The notes under the pieces: model-generated | Seen by the model: the letters and a program-made list of their open reading frames with translations, nothing else | Database searches by the model: none | What the model was told of the DNA's origin: nothing | Part shown: in pieces, positions 1-7,913 of the stretch | Layout: each line of letters begins with the position of its first letter | Position numbering within the stretch: the first letter of the stretch is position 1 | Program-made: the position numbers and the translations under genes | Origin: Phyllobacterium sophorae | GTDB taxonomy: Bacteria; Pseudomonadota; Alphaproteobacteria; Rhizobiales; Rhizobiaceae | Assembly: GCF_003010965.1 (NCBI RefSeq) | Contig: NZ_PGGM01000023.1 | Coordinates: 1-43,230 of the forward strand | Direction of reading: 5' to 3' | DNA: 43,230 nt

Positions 1-104
1 AGCGCCGGTTCGGAAAGTTCGAGTTCGTAGTCCTCGTCGAGCGTATCGGCGAGCTCTGCTTCCAGCCAATCCGTATTTTCGCCCTTGTCCTTCGAATAAG
101 TCAT
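1..104 (-). CDS. hypothetical protein, N-terminal part only
   Basis: The first 34 codons of a leftward gene that runs off the window. The product begins MTYSKDKGENTDWLEAELAD and continues with a strongly acidic stretch (DTLDEDYELELSEP). GGAG lies about seven bases before the ATG, which supports this start. I do not recognise the family. The acidic, low-hydrophobicity start suggests a cytosolic protein without a signal peptide. Confidence 0.6.
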   Translation of the reverse strand, partial: MTYSKDKGENTDWLEAELADTLDEDYELELSEPA

Positions 105-282
105 CGCACCACTCCAAATCTGGCCAAACTGTTGCGCCCGTTTTATCCCTTTATGCCAGGATCGCGTGACGGCAATCTAAAGTTTCGTCGCGATCAAAAC
201 CGTGCCGTCGATCCAGCGGCTCGAATTCAGACTCGGCCTGTAGTTTAGTCCTGAAGCCTGTGGCGGCCAAAACGGGCGCGAT

Positions 283-555
283 TTACCGTTTCGACTCGTG
301 ATCGTGACAGAAACATTGCGGATATGTGACGACCGTCGTGTTAAACGGCTCGACCCGCAAGCAGAATTTATTGAAAGTTAAGAAGCGCGGCCAGCCATAG
401 GTGGTCGTCGCGCCAGCCGCGCCCGACACAGACGAGCAAGGGGTTGTCATCCGTGTCGACGCGAAGCCTAAACACTGTGGCGATCGTTTGATATCACCCG
501 CACGGGTTAAATAAGGGGTAAAAGAACCGTTTAGCAACGTTTGTATCGGCAGCAT
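283..555 (-). CDS. doubtful 90-residue ORF
   Basis: An open frame in an otherwise gene-poor stretch between the first gene and the DUF1236 gene. The ATG has no Shine-Dalgarno sequence; an internal ATG would give a 55-residue product rich in aromatic and cysteine residues. No family is recognised. It may be a gene remnant. The rest of 105-767 holds only the 43-bp repeat listed separately and nothing else I can support. Confidence 0.2.
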   Translation of the reverse strand: MLPIQTLLNGSFTPYLTRAGDIKRSPQCLGFASTRMTTPCSSVSGAAGATTTYGWPRFLTFNKFCLRVEPFNTTVVTYPQCFCHDHESKR

Positions 556-578
556 GAGATGCTTGCCCTTTCAAACTC

Positions 579-621
579 GGCAAATGACTTTTACCTTGCC
601 ACCGCCGTCCAAGCAGCACCT
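579..621. repeat. 43-bp dispersed repeat, copy 1
   Basis: A 43-bp block (starting ggcaaatgacttttacc, ending cagcacct) recurs at 9854-9896 in the same orientation with one mismatch. Weaker similarity (gatgcttg...) extends about 20 bp to the left of both copies. No transposase is attached. It is probably part of a small dispersed intergenic element. Confidence 0.7.
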
Positions 622-767
622 TGCAATGGGCGATGATCGTGAGTCGTGCGCCACTCCTAGGCCCAGCGCGAGGGTCCACCTTTTCCTGATAACAACCAAA
701 AATCGGAACAACGTCAGGATCGATGAGTTTAAAACGCGTGAAGGGACATTCAACGGGAAGATGTTCG

Positions 768-1136
768 ATGAAGAGCATTATCCTCAAAAGCGTCCTCGTC
801 CTTTGCGTTGCAACAGGAGCATTCGCGCAAACGGAAATCATCAAGAAAAATCCGGAACAGCAAACTGAAAGTCAACAAAGCGAAAACGTCATTGCGAAAC
901 AGAAGACTGAAATCCGGCAGGTAATCATCGAAACGAAGGCTGAGCCTGTCCGCGAAATTAATTTCGAAGTCAAGGTCGGCATGACTGTGCCGAATACTGT
1001 TAAACGACTGCCGCTCCCGCCAGGTATCGTGAAGATCGTTCCGAGGTATGCGGATTACGAGTATTTCGTGCCCGCCGACGGCCGCATTGTCATCGTAGAT
1101 CCTAACTCGCTGGAGATCGTTCTCGTGATCGAGTAG
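768..1136 (+). CDS. secreted DUF1236-family protein
   Basis: A 122-residue exported protein. The start at 768 is chosen because gggaag lies seven bases upstream and because it begins directly with a signal peptide (MKSIILKSVLVLCVATGAFA, cleavage likely before Q). An upstream in-frame ATG at 723 lacks a ribosome site. The mature part has a charged, Gln/Glu/Lys-rich linker and then the DUF1236-type core: VGMTVPNTV, LPLPPGI, YFVPADGRIVIVDP, ending in a hydrophobic beta strand. DUF1236 proteins are small periplasmic or surface proteins of unknown role common in Rhizobiales. Function remains unknown. Confidence 0.8.
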   Translation: MKSIILKSVLVLCVATGAFAQTEIIKKNPEQQTESQQSENVIAKQKTEIRQVIIETKAEPVREINFEVKVGMTVPNTVKRLPLPPGIVKIVPRYADYEYFVPADGRIVIVDPNSLEIVLVIE

Positions 1137-1236
1137 TAGATGCCGAGTGGCCATCCCTTCCGATCGGCGGCCGCAGCAGAAATAGTCGTTGGCGAGACAA
1201 CGAGAAGCTGCGTGGGAATGTCCTGACATGCAAAGG

Positions 1237-1686
1237 TCATGCGATCCTTTTCGGCCGGATCATCCTGTCGCTCGAGTACACGCCAATAAAGTAGAAAACG
1301 TAAGCGGCGAGGGCACCTACTGCCCCCAGGTAGATGTTGAAGGGGATCGAGACCCCAAAGAACAGCAAGGAACCAACCGTGCCTGTGATCGCACCCAACG
1401 TTGCGTAAGGGCCGGGAGGATTGTTGGGACGCCTGGATCCGATGACTGTAATGATGATGGCCGGCACCAGCGCAATTGCTCCGATGAGTTCGGACACAAA
1501 AATAATGAACCGAATGTGACGGTTGTCCGGGCTATCGACAATGAACTGCAGGCTGTTGATAAAGAAGAGAGAGAACCCAACACCGGCGACCAGTGATGCT
1601 AACACGAAACCGGCCAGGAAAAAGGCAAGACGTCCAACCAAACTGGCGACCAGAAGCATGAAATGTTTACTTTCATTTAGGGACAT
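1237..1686 (-). CDS. four-helix integral membrane protein, unknown function
   Basis: A 149-residue protein made almost wholly of four hydrophobic segments (roughly residues 8-36, 58-82, 94-112 and 116-137), with short polar loops such as DSPDNRH and GSRRPNNPP. The N-terminus is short and the C-terminus basic (SSDRMIRPKRIA). It starts 39 bp after the thermonuclease stop on the same strand, so the two probably share a transcript. I do not recognise the family. Codon use matches its neighbours, which supports a real gene. Confidence 0.6.
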   Translation of the reverse strand: MSLNESKHFMLLVASLVGRLAFFLAGFVLASLVAGVGFSLFFINSLQFIVDSPDNRHIRFIIFVSELIGAIALVPAIIITVIGSRRPNNPPGPYATLGAITGTVGSLLFFGVSIPFNIYLGAVGALAAYVFYFIGVYSSDRMIRPKRIA

Positions 1687-1725
1687 TGGTAACGGTACCG
1701 AGGTGGTTGTTGACCAGGTTGAAGG

Positions 1726-2259
1726 CTAGCACCAAGGCTGGCGCCTACCAGTCCACCGCCGGGCCAGATTGCGCTCGACAAGAGTCTCTCCAACGTCCTT
1801 GCCATTGACTGAGACAAGGGCGAGCGTCCGTCCATACTGGTCGATCATGCGCCTGGTTTTGGGATCGCCGCGCGCAATCCGTATTTCCTTGCCATCGAGC
1901 AATCGTTTCAGCGCGGCTTTGGCTTCGAGGCCGCGAGCAAGTTCGCTTTCACATCTGGCATTGCTGATTTCGGGCGTGTCGATGTTCGCGAGGCGGATCT
2001 TCTCCCGGTTGAGCCAGATCGTGTCACCGTCGATTACATAGAGCTGTTGGCCATTGGCCAGACTTGCGTGTGCGCTTTCCATTGGTTCCGGGAAAACAGC
2101 AAAATAGAAATAGCACATCGCCAAACCCAGAACGGGCAGTGCCCAGCGTTGTACGTGCCGGCCCCACGATCGGTGCCAGCGGAATCGCCGCCGCTGCTTT
2201 CCGGGACCCTCGGGAGGCCTGGTCCATTCGCTTGAGACTACCTTCAGCTTATCACTCAT
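1726..2259 (-). CDS. membrane-anchored thermonuclease (SNase-like)
   Basis: A 177-residue member of the staphylococcal-nuclease superfamily (calcium-dependent sugar-nonspecific nuclease fold). A basic N-terminus (KQRRRFRWHRSWGRH) precedes one hydrophobic segment (about residues 39-57), giving a signal anchor or uncleaved export signal with the catalytic domain outside the membrane. The SNase signature is clear: YVIDGDTIWL, then IRLANIDTPE with the active-site Arg and Glu region, AKAALKRLL, and DQYGRTLA with the second catalytic Arg. The C-terminus is short (RRWTGRRQPWC). Rhizobial homologues of this small type are common; the in vivo substrate is unknown. Confidence 0.85.
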   Translation of the reverse strand: MSDKLKVVSSEWTRPPEGPGKQRRRFRWHRSWGRHVQRWALPVLGLAMCYFYFAVFPEPMESAHASLANGQQLYVIDGDTIWLNREKIRLANIDTPEISNARCESELARGLEAKAALKRLLDGKEIRIARGDPKTRRMIDQYGRTLALVSVNGKDVGETLVERNLARRWTGRRQPWC

Positions 2260-2416
2260 TCCCGTGCCCTATTGTCCGGGCTTCATATTGACACCTGTTC
2301 AATAAAATATGGATTGAGCGAAATGCTAAGATTTGAAATTAATAGAGGTTCCGATTCATGCGGCTTACTGACTGCTCCAACCCAACCAATAACGAGCGGC
2401 GCATAGAGGTAATGAG

Positions 2417-2578
2417 GTAATCGCGCATGATGAGCAGCGGCCCAATCAATGACTGAGCTTTACCACGTTGGACAATGTCCGGGTTGCCGCCAAGGATGGT
2501 TAATTCTGCAGCGCAATCTCTCTAATCAGGGCATTTACGCTCATTGCGAAGAGTGCGAATTGGGTTTCATTTCGCCAG
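2417..2578 (+). repeat. 162-bp repeat A, copy 1 (zinc-ribbon gene 5' part)
   Basis: The segment from about 32 bp before the ATG at 2449 through codon 43 is repeated at 14580-14741 with roughly 90 % identity and no indels. Most differences inside the coding part are silent, so both copies derive from a functional gene. Similarity stops at nearly the same base in both copies, where each is joined to a different downstream sequence. Confidence 0.8.
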
Positions 2579-2829
2579 GTGATCTCGTGCCACCATTGAA
2601 TGGTTTTCTAACCATCCGGCCTATCGCCCTCAATCGGAAGAACGCACTCTTTGCCGGGCATCACGCCGGAGCCGAGAACTGGGCGACCATTGCTTCGCTG
2701 ATCGAGACTTGCAAACTCAATGCTATTGATCCGCAGGCCTACCTGACAGCCACGCTTAACGCCATCGTCAACGGCCACAAGCAGAGCCGGATCGATGAAC
2801 TGCTGCCCTGGAATTATCCGCTTGAGTAA
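2449..2829 (+). pseudogene. zinc-ribbon protein head fused to IS66 transposase tail
   Basis: A chimeric 126-residue ORF. Residues 1-43 form a compact zinc-ribbon-like module with two CxxC knuckles (CPGC near residue 9, CEEC near 34) and the context GQCP...AHCEECELGF. From about residue 50 (NGFLTIRPIALN...) it is the C-terminal end of an IS66-family transposase (NRKNALFAGHHAGAENWA, IVNGHKQSRIDELLPWNYP). The second copy of the zinc-ribbon module at 14612 is fused to something else, so this fusion is secondary. The ORF is open and could be translated, but I read it as a gene truncated by an IS66-related rearrangement. Confidence 0.75.
2590..2829 (+). mobile_element. IS66-family transposase 3' remnant
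   Basis: Only the last 75 or so codons of the large IS66 transposase (TnpC) remain, ending at a TAA-stopped ...LLPWNYPLE. The catalytic DDE core, TnpA, TnpB and both recognisable ends are absent. The downstream bases to 2877 show no clear IS66 terminal repeat. Confidence 0.75.
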
Positions 2830-2877
2830 CACGTGCACAATCGTAGGGCCCAAGCGGACAAACTTTCGTTCAGAGCA

Positions 2878-3882
2878 TCATAGCTTGACCAGTTGCTTGC
2901 CGAAGTTCTCTCCCTTCAACATCCGAACGAAAGCGTGGGGCACGGTCTCAACCCCTTCCGCAACATCTTCCCGTGTCTGAAGCAGTCCCTGTTTGTACCA
3001 TGACTGCAGATCGGCAATCCCGATTTCGTATTCTCCCTCGTGGTCGTCGAGCAAGAACCCTTCAATCCGCGCACGGGTGATCAGCGTCCTTCTGAGATGC
3101 CTGACACCGATATCGGGCTGGTCAAATCGGTCGGCCAAGGCAATAGTCCCGACGACCACCACCCTGCCAAAGGTGTTGAGGTTTAGCATGGCTGCATCGT
3201 GAATCGGCCCGGCGGTATTGTCGATAAAGACATCGACGCCTTCGGGGCATGCGGTGGCGACATCTGCCACGAGATCAGCCGAGCTTCGATGGTTGACGCC
3301 GGTCCGATATCCAAGCTCCCTGCACCATTCCAGCTTCTCGTCTGAGCCCGCAACAGCGACTGGGTCGAACCCTTTGATCCGCGCGATCTGTCCCGCAATC
3401 TGTCCCACCGCTCCTGAGGCGGCCGAGATCAACACCGTTTCCCCCACCTTCGGAGTCGCGGTTTTGAGGAGGGCAAAGTAGGCGGTGAGACCGGGCATGC
3501 CGAGATAGCTCAGCGCGGACTGAATCGGAGCGTCCGTAATTGTCACTGATTTGGCTGACGCGGCCGGGATAACGCTAAACGGCTGCCAACCAAAATGATC
3601 GCTCATGACGACGTCGCCTGGCTTGAACTCTGGAGACTCAGATGTAATTACCTCGCCAATTCCGCCGCCGCACATCAGATCGCCAATTTTAAAACCAGTA
3701 GCATAATTCTTCGCGGGGCTGATCCGACCGCGCATATAGGGGTCGACGGAGAGCCACAAAGTTTTCACCAGCAACTCACCATCCGCAGGCTGGGGAATTG
3801 GGCGGTCCTCCAAGGCCCAGTTCTCGACGGAAGGCATTGCGGGAGGGTAGCTCCGAAGTATCCAGCTAGGATTCGTGGGCAT
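2878..3882 (-). CDS. NADP-dependent MDR oxidoreductase (leukotriene B4 dehydrogenase-like)
   Basis: A 334-residue zinc-independent medium-chain dehydrogenase/reductase of the type that reduces alpha,beta-unsaturated ketones or quinones with NADPH. Seen motifs are the substrate-side DPYMRGRI, the hinge LGMPGLTAYFAL, and the Rossmann signature ISAASGAVGQIAGQIA, followed by VDVFIDNTAG and a C-terminal IEGFLLDD. The zinc-ligand cysteines of classical alcohol dehydrogenases are absent. The start at 3882 is preferred over 3888 because GGGAG abuts the first ATG but sits six bases from the second. It is divergently transcribed from the LysR gene at 3988, which probably controls it. Confidence 0.85.
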   Translation of the reverse strand: MPTNPSWILRSYPPAMPSVENWALEDRPIPQPADGELLVKTLWLSVDPYMRGRISPAKNYATGFKIGDLMCGGGIGEVITSESPEFKPGDVVMSDHFGWQPFSVIPAASAKSVTITDAPIQSALSYLGMPGLTAYFALLKTATPKVGETVLISAASGAVGQIAGQIARIKGFDPVAVAGSDEKLEWCRELGYRTGVNHRSSADLVADVATACPEGVDVFIDNTAGPIHDAAMLNLNTFGRVVVVGTIALADRFDQPDIGVRHLRRTLITRARIEGFLLDDHEGEYEIGIADLQSWYKQGLLQTREDVAEGVETVPHAFVRMLKGENFGKQLVKL

Positions 3883-3909
3883 GTCCATCTCCCAATTGAG
3901 CGTTCGCCG

Positions 3910-3924
3910 TATTGATGCATGAAT
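3910..3924. promoter_or_regulatory. candidate LysR operator (T-N11-A)
   Basis: The roughly 100-bp divergent intergenic region contains tattgatgcatgaat. Its 14-bp core attgatgcatgaat is an almost perfect palindrome and, with the preceding T, fits T-N11-A. It lies between the oxidoreductase and LysR starts, where LysR regulators bind. Assignment is by pattern and position only. Confidence 0.4.
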
Positions 3925-3987
3925 CCGATTTCCGTGTTAATGGTCGCTCGATGAGAGACATTATTTTGAATTTCGGAAGAATGGCGG

Positions 3988-4884
3988 ATGGATATGATCG
4001 AGGCCATGAAGGTGGCCGTGGCAGTCGCCAGGCATAACAGCTTCTCTTCTGCGAGCCGGGATTTGCGCCTTTCCGCTGCCTCGGTAAGCCGCATTGTGGC
4101 AGACCTTGAGGCCGATCTCGGCGTACGTCTCTTCAACCGCACCACCAGGCAGATCAATCTGACGGATGCCGGGATGGAGTTCGTTCAAAAGAGCACCTGC
4201 CTCCTGGAGGAGCTTGATCTGATGCGGAGTGCGGTACGCGAACGCCACGACACCCCCCGCGGCCAGCTCCACGTCTCCTGCGTAACGGCCTTTGGCAATG
4301 AGTGCCTGGCACCAGCGGTTCCTGAGTTCCTGCGACGGTTCCCGCAGCTCGATGTCTCTATCGACCTTGGCAATCGGCTGGTCGATCTCATAGGAGAGCA
4401 CTTCGATGTCGCCATCCGGGTAGGACCGTTGAACGATTCATCCCTGATCGCACAGAGGATTTTCACGCAGAGGATCGTGTTTGTCGCTACGCCCCAGTTT
4501 TGCGAGCAATATGGGACACCCAAGACCTTAGATGAGATCAGAGCTTGCCCATCCGTTACTCAGGTCAGCGGGAATTGGGGGCGCGTACATAGGTTTTCGC
4601 ATGGAGGAAAGGTCATTGACTTCGAAGTGCCGCAGCATCTGACAATGAACTCAGCGCGAGCGGTGAGAAACGCCTGCCTTACGGGCGGGGGCTATTCCCT
4701 CTTGGGCGATTTCATGGTCGCCCAGGATATAGCGGAGAACCGCCTCGTGCGGCTGCTGCCGGACTATGAACCCATCGAGCAACCGATCTTTGCGTTCTAC
4801 GCTCAGCGACGGCATACCCCACGTAAAATCAGGGTGTTTATTGACTATTTGGCGGAGGTGTTCAGCGGCAAGAATACCACGTGA
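3988..4884 (+). CDS. LysR-family transcriptional regulator
   Basis: A 298-residue LTTR. Residues 1-60 are the winged helix-turn-helix (AVARHNSFSSASRDLRLSAA, SRIVADLEADLGVRLFNRTTR). The remainder is the periplasmic-binding-protein-like effector domain (GQLHVSCVTAFG, VDLIGEHFDVAIRVG, GGGYSLLGDF). It belongs to the large group of LysR proteins divergent from oxidoreductases. The neighbouring MDR enzyme is the likely target, with an unsaturated carbonyl or quinone as possible effector (inference). The ATG at 3988 follows GGAAG with spacing somewhat longer than usual. Confidence 0.9.
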   Translation: MDMIEAMKVAVAVARHNSFSSASRDLRLSAASVSRIVADLEADLGVRLFNRTTRQINLTDAGMEFVQKSTCLLEELDLMRSAVRERHDTPRGQLHVSCVTAFGNECLAPAVPEFLRRFPQLDVSIDLGNRLVDLIGEHFDVAIRVGPLNDSSLIAQRIFTQRIVFVATPQFCEQYGTPKTLDEIRACPSVTQVSGNWGRVHRFSHGGKVIDFEVPQHLTMNSARAVRNACLTGGGYSLLGDFMVAQDIAENRLVRLLPDYEPIEQPIFAFYAQRRHTPRKIRVFIDYLAEVFSGKNTT

Positions 4885-4994
4885 GACCTCATGACATCTC
4901 CTGTCGGGGACAGAATCGCCGCCCCCAGCAGGCTACTTTTCTCCGCACCACATTCAGGATTCTTGTTTAGGTGCCGATGGCACACCGCTTACGC

Positions 4995-5099
4995 AAAAAT
5001 CATCGTTCGAATAGTGGAGGTCCCAGCATGAAGATTGATTTAGGCGAAGTGCTTGATCCATTTCGCAGGCACGTCATCGACATCAATGATGCGCTTGCT
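4995..5099 (+). repeat. 105-bp repeat C, copy 1 (truncated small gene)
   Basis: Matches 15719-15823 at about 102 of 105 positions. It includes a ribosome site (gtggagg) and the start of a small gene from ATG 5028: MKIDLGEVLDPFRRHVIDI. Similarity ends exactly at 5099, where IS630 sequence begins, so the gene was cut by that element. The copy at 15752 is intact. Confidence 0.8.
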
Positions 5100-5534
5100 T
5101 CCCGGGATCGAGGTCGAGTTGGCCGTCGAACCAGTCCTGACGCTGCTTCAACAGGCCCGGCCGCTCCTGCTCCAATGCATGTGCGGTCTTTTTTTGTACG
5201 TGAAGCCGCGCCCGCGCAGCCAATTGTTCAGCGCGCTCCGGCCAATCCGCACGCCGTGCTCGTCCACCAGGCGCGTGACCATCTCGTTGAGCGTAATATC
5301 CTTTCGCTTCTCGATCATGCCAACTATGAAACCTTCATGGGCATCCAGGCTTGAGCCGCGCCGCCGTCCCGTCGCACGCGCTTCCAACTCGCCCTCTCTT
5401 GCTCGCGCGATCCAGCGGATCGCCGTCGAAGCCGCCACACCGAACCGGGCCGCCGCACGGCGCGCCGACAAGCCCTCGCTCGATGCCTTCAAAACGCGAA
5501 CCCGTAGATCGCCGCTCAATGCCCGTCCCATCAA
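5100..5534 (-). pseudogene. IS630-family transposase, truncated
   Basis: Leftward. The first frame from ATG 5534 encodes the N-terminal helix-turn-helix region (LSGDLRVRVLKASSEGLSA, RRAAARFGVAASTAIRWI) and linker up to GFTYKK. A run of seven A on the coding strand (5189-5195) follows. The -1 frame after it continues as a normal IS630 transposase (KTAHALEQERPGLLKQRQ, DWFDGQLDLDPGK) until 5100, where the element ends. This is the frameshift arrangement known from two-ORF IS630 elements, so the shift may be programmed. The DDE catalytic domain is missing, so no active enzyme is made. Confidence 0.85.
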
Positions 5535-5639
5535 ATGCCTCCATCATTGGAGACCTTGAATCAGACAAACATCATGCTGTCACTTCACAATCGATTCATC
5601 GATCAATGGATATGCTTGTCTTATGACTGTCCGCGCTTC
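5100..5639 (-). mobile_element. IS630 5' remnant
   Basis: The left part of an IS630-type element (upstream region plus about 145 transposase codons). One edge at 5099/5100 is sharp because it cuts the repeat-C gene. The other edge before 5640 is an estimate; I could not identify the terminal inverted repeat. It directly abuts an IS110 remnant. Confidence 0.6.
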
Positions 5640-5818
5640 TTGTGAGAGAAAGAAGCGCCGGAGAGGGCTGCCACCTCGTCCGGCGATGGGGGATGGATCG
5701 TGGATGTGCAGGCCGTCTGAAGGGCCGAGCTAGAGTGTGATCGCCCCCATCTTTTCCAATCGTCCTGAACGGATACCCAGGGTCTCGCCCTGGATGACAA
5801 GCATAGGAGGCGGAAAAG
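5640..5818 (+). ncRNA. candidate IS110 non-coding end (bridge-RNA region)
   Basis: About 180 bp of non-coding sequence precede the IS110-type ORF. It contains self-complementary runs such as acccagggtctcgccctgga. In IS110-group elements the long non-coding end upstream of the recombinase encodes the bridge/seek RNA that selects target and donor. The position fits, but I infer the RNA from family knowledge; no covariance fold was made and the boundaries are approximate. Confidence 0.3.
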
Positions 5819-6067
5819 ATGCATCAGGATACTATCGGCGCCGACATTTCGAAAGACCATATCGATCTTCATCGCCTACCAGGTGGCGAGAGGCTGCGGA
5901 TTCCCAATGACCGCAAAGGTTTTGTTGCAATCCTCAAATGGATCGGCGGTTTGCCCATTGACCGTATCGTCTACGAGCCAACGGGCGCTTATCACAAAGC
6001 GTTCGAGCGCTTCATGATCGCCCAGGGCCTGCCGGTCGGCGTCACGCCCCCGTCGACAGATGCTTAA
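5819..6067 (+). pseudogene. IS110-family DEDD recombinase, N-terminal fragment
   Basis: An 82-residue ORF starting with the RuvC-like DEDD domain of IS110-family recombinases: IGADISKDHIDLHRLPGGE (first catalytic Asp) and IVYEPTGAYHKAFERF (catalytic Glu). After GLPV the reading leaves the family (GVTPPSTDA) and stops, so only about 75 of the usual 300-350 residues remain and the C-terminal serine domain is lost. A good ribosome site (aggaggcgg) precedes ATG 5819. Inactive remnant. Confidence 0.8.
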
Positions 6068-6177
6068 AGGGCATAGACCGTCATACGGTTACAGCTTCGG
6101 GCGATCCTTGCTATTGTTCCCCCACCGAATGCCGTGGCTACGAATTTATCTCAGTAGAAATTGAGAAAGGAAACGTC

Positions 6178-6960
6178 ATGAAATCAATGACCCGCCGTAT
6201 GTTCACCGGATCCCTTGCGTCGCTTGCCGCCATCAGCCTCCTTTCAAAGGTCGTGCTGGCAAAAGATATAGTCAAGGCAACAAACGTCGTACTTGTCCAC
6301 GGCCTGTTCGCTGACGGTTCATGCTGGTCCGACGTAATTGGACGCCTTCAGGCGACTGGGTTAAACGTGACCTCGGTACAGAACCCGCTGACGACGCTTC
6401 CGGAAGCCGCCGCCGCCGCCAAACGCGTTCTTGACCGCCAGGACGGGCCAACGGTTCTTGTCGGGCATTCTTTCTCCGGGATGATCGTCACAGAAGTTGG
6501 AGTGCATCCGAACGTCTCCTCGCTTGTCTACATTGCCGCCCGCGCTCCGGATGCCGGAGAAGATTACACCGCCTTGGCCAAGACCTATCCCACACCTCCA
6601 GCTACCGCCGGCATTGTATTCGACGGCGATGAGGGTCGACTGACCGAGCAGGCCTTCCTTCATGACTTCGCGGGCGACGTGGCTGAGAAGCAAGCCAAAA
6701 TTCTCTATGCCGTACAGGCACCTTTCAACAAGGCTTTGCTGGCTGGCAAGACGACACAAGCCGCCTGGCGATCAAAGCCGAGCTTTTACGCGGTCTCCAA
6801 GAACGATCGCACCATCGATCCTGACCTTGAACGCTTCATGGCAAAACGCATGGGCGCTAAAACGATTGAGCTGGAGTCCAGCCACGTGTCGATGATCTCG
6901 CAACCAGAGGCCGTGGCGGCGCTCATCCTCGAGGCGGCGGGCATGGACACGAAAGGTTGA
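6178..6960 (+). CDS. exported alpha/beta hydrolase
   Basis: A 260-residue alpha/beta-fold hydrolase of the small esterase type. The N-terminus MKSMTRRMFTGSLASLAAIS carries a twin-arginine-like motif (TRRMFTG) and a hydrophobic stretch ending near VLA, so export, probably by Tat, is likely. Catalytic features are the oxyanion segment VLVHGLFADGSCW, the nucleophile elbow GHSFSG (Ser about residue 98), a candidate acid in NDRTIDPDLE and the catalytic His in ESSHVSMI. GAAAGGA lies about ten bases before the ATG. The substrate is not evident; close homologues are annotated only as alpha/beta hydrolases. Confidence 0.85.
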   Translation: MKSMTRRMFTGSLASLAAISLLSKVVLAKDIVKATNVVLVHGLFADGSCWSDVIGRLQATGLNVTSVQNPLTTLPEAAAAAKRVLDRQDGPTVLVGHSFSGMIVTEVGVHPNVSSLVYIAARAPDAGEDYTALAKTYPTPPATAGIVFDGDEGRLTEQAFLHDFAGDVAEKQAKILYAVQAPFNKALLAGKTTQAAWRSKPSFYAVSKNDRTIDPDLERFMAKRMGAKTIELESSHVSMISQPEAVAALILEAAGMDTKG

Positions 6961-6976
6961 GAGGACCCTTTTTGCT

Positions 6977-7096
6977 ATGTTCGGCGGTATCGTCGATGCT
7001 GTCACAAATGCCGGTCGCGTGATTGCACTTATTGATCTCTTCGGGCGTATGACGCCGGTTTTATTCGAGGCGCGACAGCTCAGCCCAGCGGCATAG
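6977..7096 (+). CDS. 39-residue family-B protein, copy 1 (most intact)
   Basis: A short ORF, MFGGIVDAVTNAGRVIALID...FGRMTPVLFEARQLSPAA, 16 bp after the hydrolase stop and preceded by gagagga. Three further copies of the core lie at 7755, 14746 and 16046. Between copies most base changes fall at third codon positions of this frame, which is the mark of a protein-coding family under selection. This copy alone has its own ATG and stop without fusion. No known domain is recognised; a small cytosolic protein is the simplest reading. Confidence 0.5.
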   Translation: MFGGIVDAVTNAGRVIALIDLFGRMTPVLFEARQLSPAA

Positions 7097-7232
7097 ACCG
7101 ACTTAATTGCCGCTTCGCGGCCACTTTCGGACGTTTGCTAGCCGGTTATGCAGCGTCCATAGAACTCGCCGCCGCCGCCCCGGCTCCCTTTTTAGGGCTG
7201 CTCCTGGCCGCACTTCGACGCTTCACGCGTCC

Positions 7233-7655
7233 TCATGCAGGCATCAAATCGATGACCCGCATGATCGCGACCGCGCTGCTCGTGTTCTGGGTGCCTTCTG
7301 TCGTATCGGCTTTAGCGCAGGTCCAAACCTCGCCTTTCTTGACTGTGAACTTTTTCTCGTTCTGAACGACCGACAGTTCTCCCTCAGTCATGTGGCAGAG
7401 CATATCGTTTTTCATCACGTTGTCCGGCGTCTTCGCCCCGGGTTGGATCACGACATCGCGCAACTTGACCATTGCATACGCTTTTATGTTTGATGCCCGC
7501 TCGCCCAGCGCTACTTCTCTGACACCGGGTGCAAGCTCCTTGCCCTCATCGGGACCGTAAGTCTGTGCGGCTGCTGGGGTCGCCCAGACTATCAGAGGCG
7601 TTGCAGCCATGGTAAGACCGAGTGCGAGTGTGGATCTACGATTGACGGATTCCAT
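7233..7655 (-). CDS. exported small cupin-like protein
   Basis: A 140-residue protein. The start at 7655 is set by GGGAGG five bases upstream; an upstream in-frame ATG is not supported. The N-terminus ESVNRRSTLALGLTMAATPL is a Tat-like or Sec signal peptide ending at ATPAAA. The mature domain has cupin-like beta strands: YAMVKLRDVVIQPGAKTPD, HMTEGELSVVQNEKKFTVKK and GEVWTCA. The histidine-rich metal motif of typical cupins is mostly missing, so metal binding is doubtful. Function unknown. Confidence 0.7.
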   Translation of the reverse strand: MESVNRRSTLALGLTMAATPLIVWATPAAAQTYGPDEGKELAPGVREVALGERASNIKAYAMVKLRDVVIQPGAKTPDNVMKNDMLCHMTEGELSVVQNEKKFTVKKGEVWTCAKADTTEGTQNTSSAVAIMRVIDLMPA

Positions 7656-7754
7656 TGCTTCCTCCCTAGCCAAATCGTTGGAAATTAGGGTCAACCCACA
7701 AGTATTGGGCCGATGCAGTCAAGAGTCAACGAGCCATACGTGGTCGCGGTCGCC

Positions 7755-7913
7755 ACATTCGGCGGTGTTGTCTATGAAGTTACAAACGTCGGCAGAGTGA
7801 TCGCGCTTATTGATATTCTTCGGACGCATGCGCCAGTTGAATTCGAGGCGAGACAGCCCGACTCTGCGGCTCATGCCGGATTGTGGCAGCGATCTATTTC
7901 GCCGAAGTTGTGA
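7755..7913 (+). pseudogene. family-B protein, copy 2 (start lost)
   Basis: Encodes FGGVVYEVTNVGRVIALIDI then HAPVEFEARQ. The ATG of copy 1 is replaced by ACA; the frame remains open upstream to an ATG at 7713 without a clear ribosome site. The LGRM segment has become LRTHA, the most diverged of the four copies. Probably a decayed copy. Confidence 0.45.
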
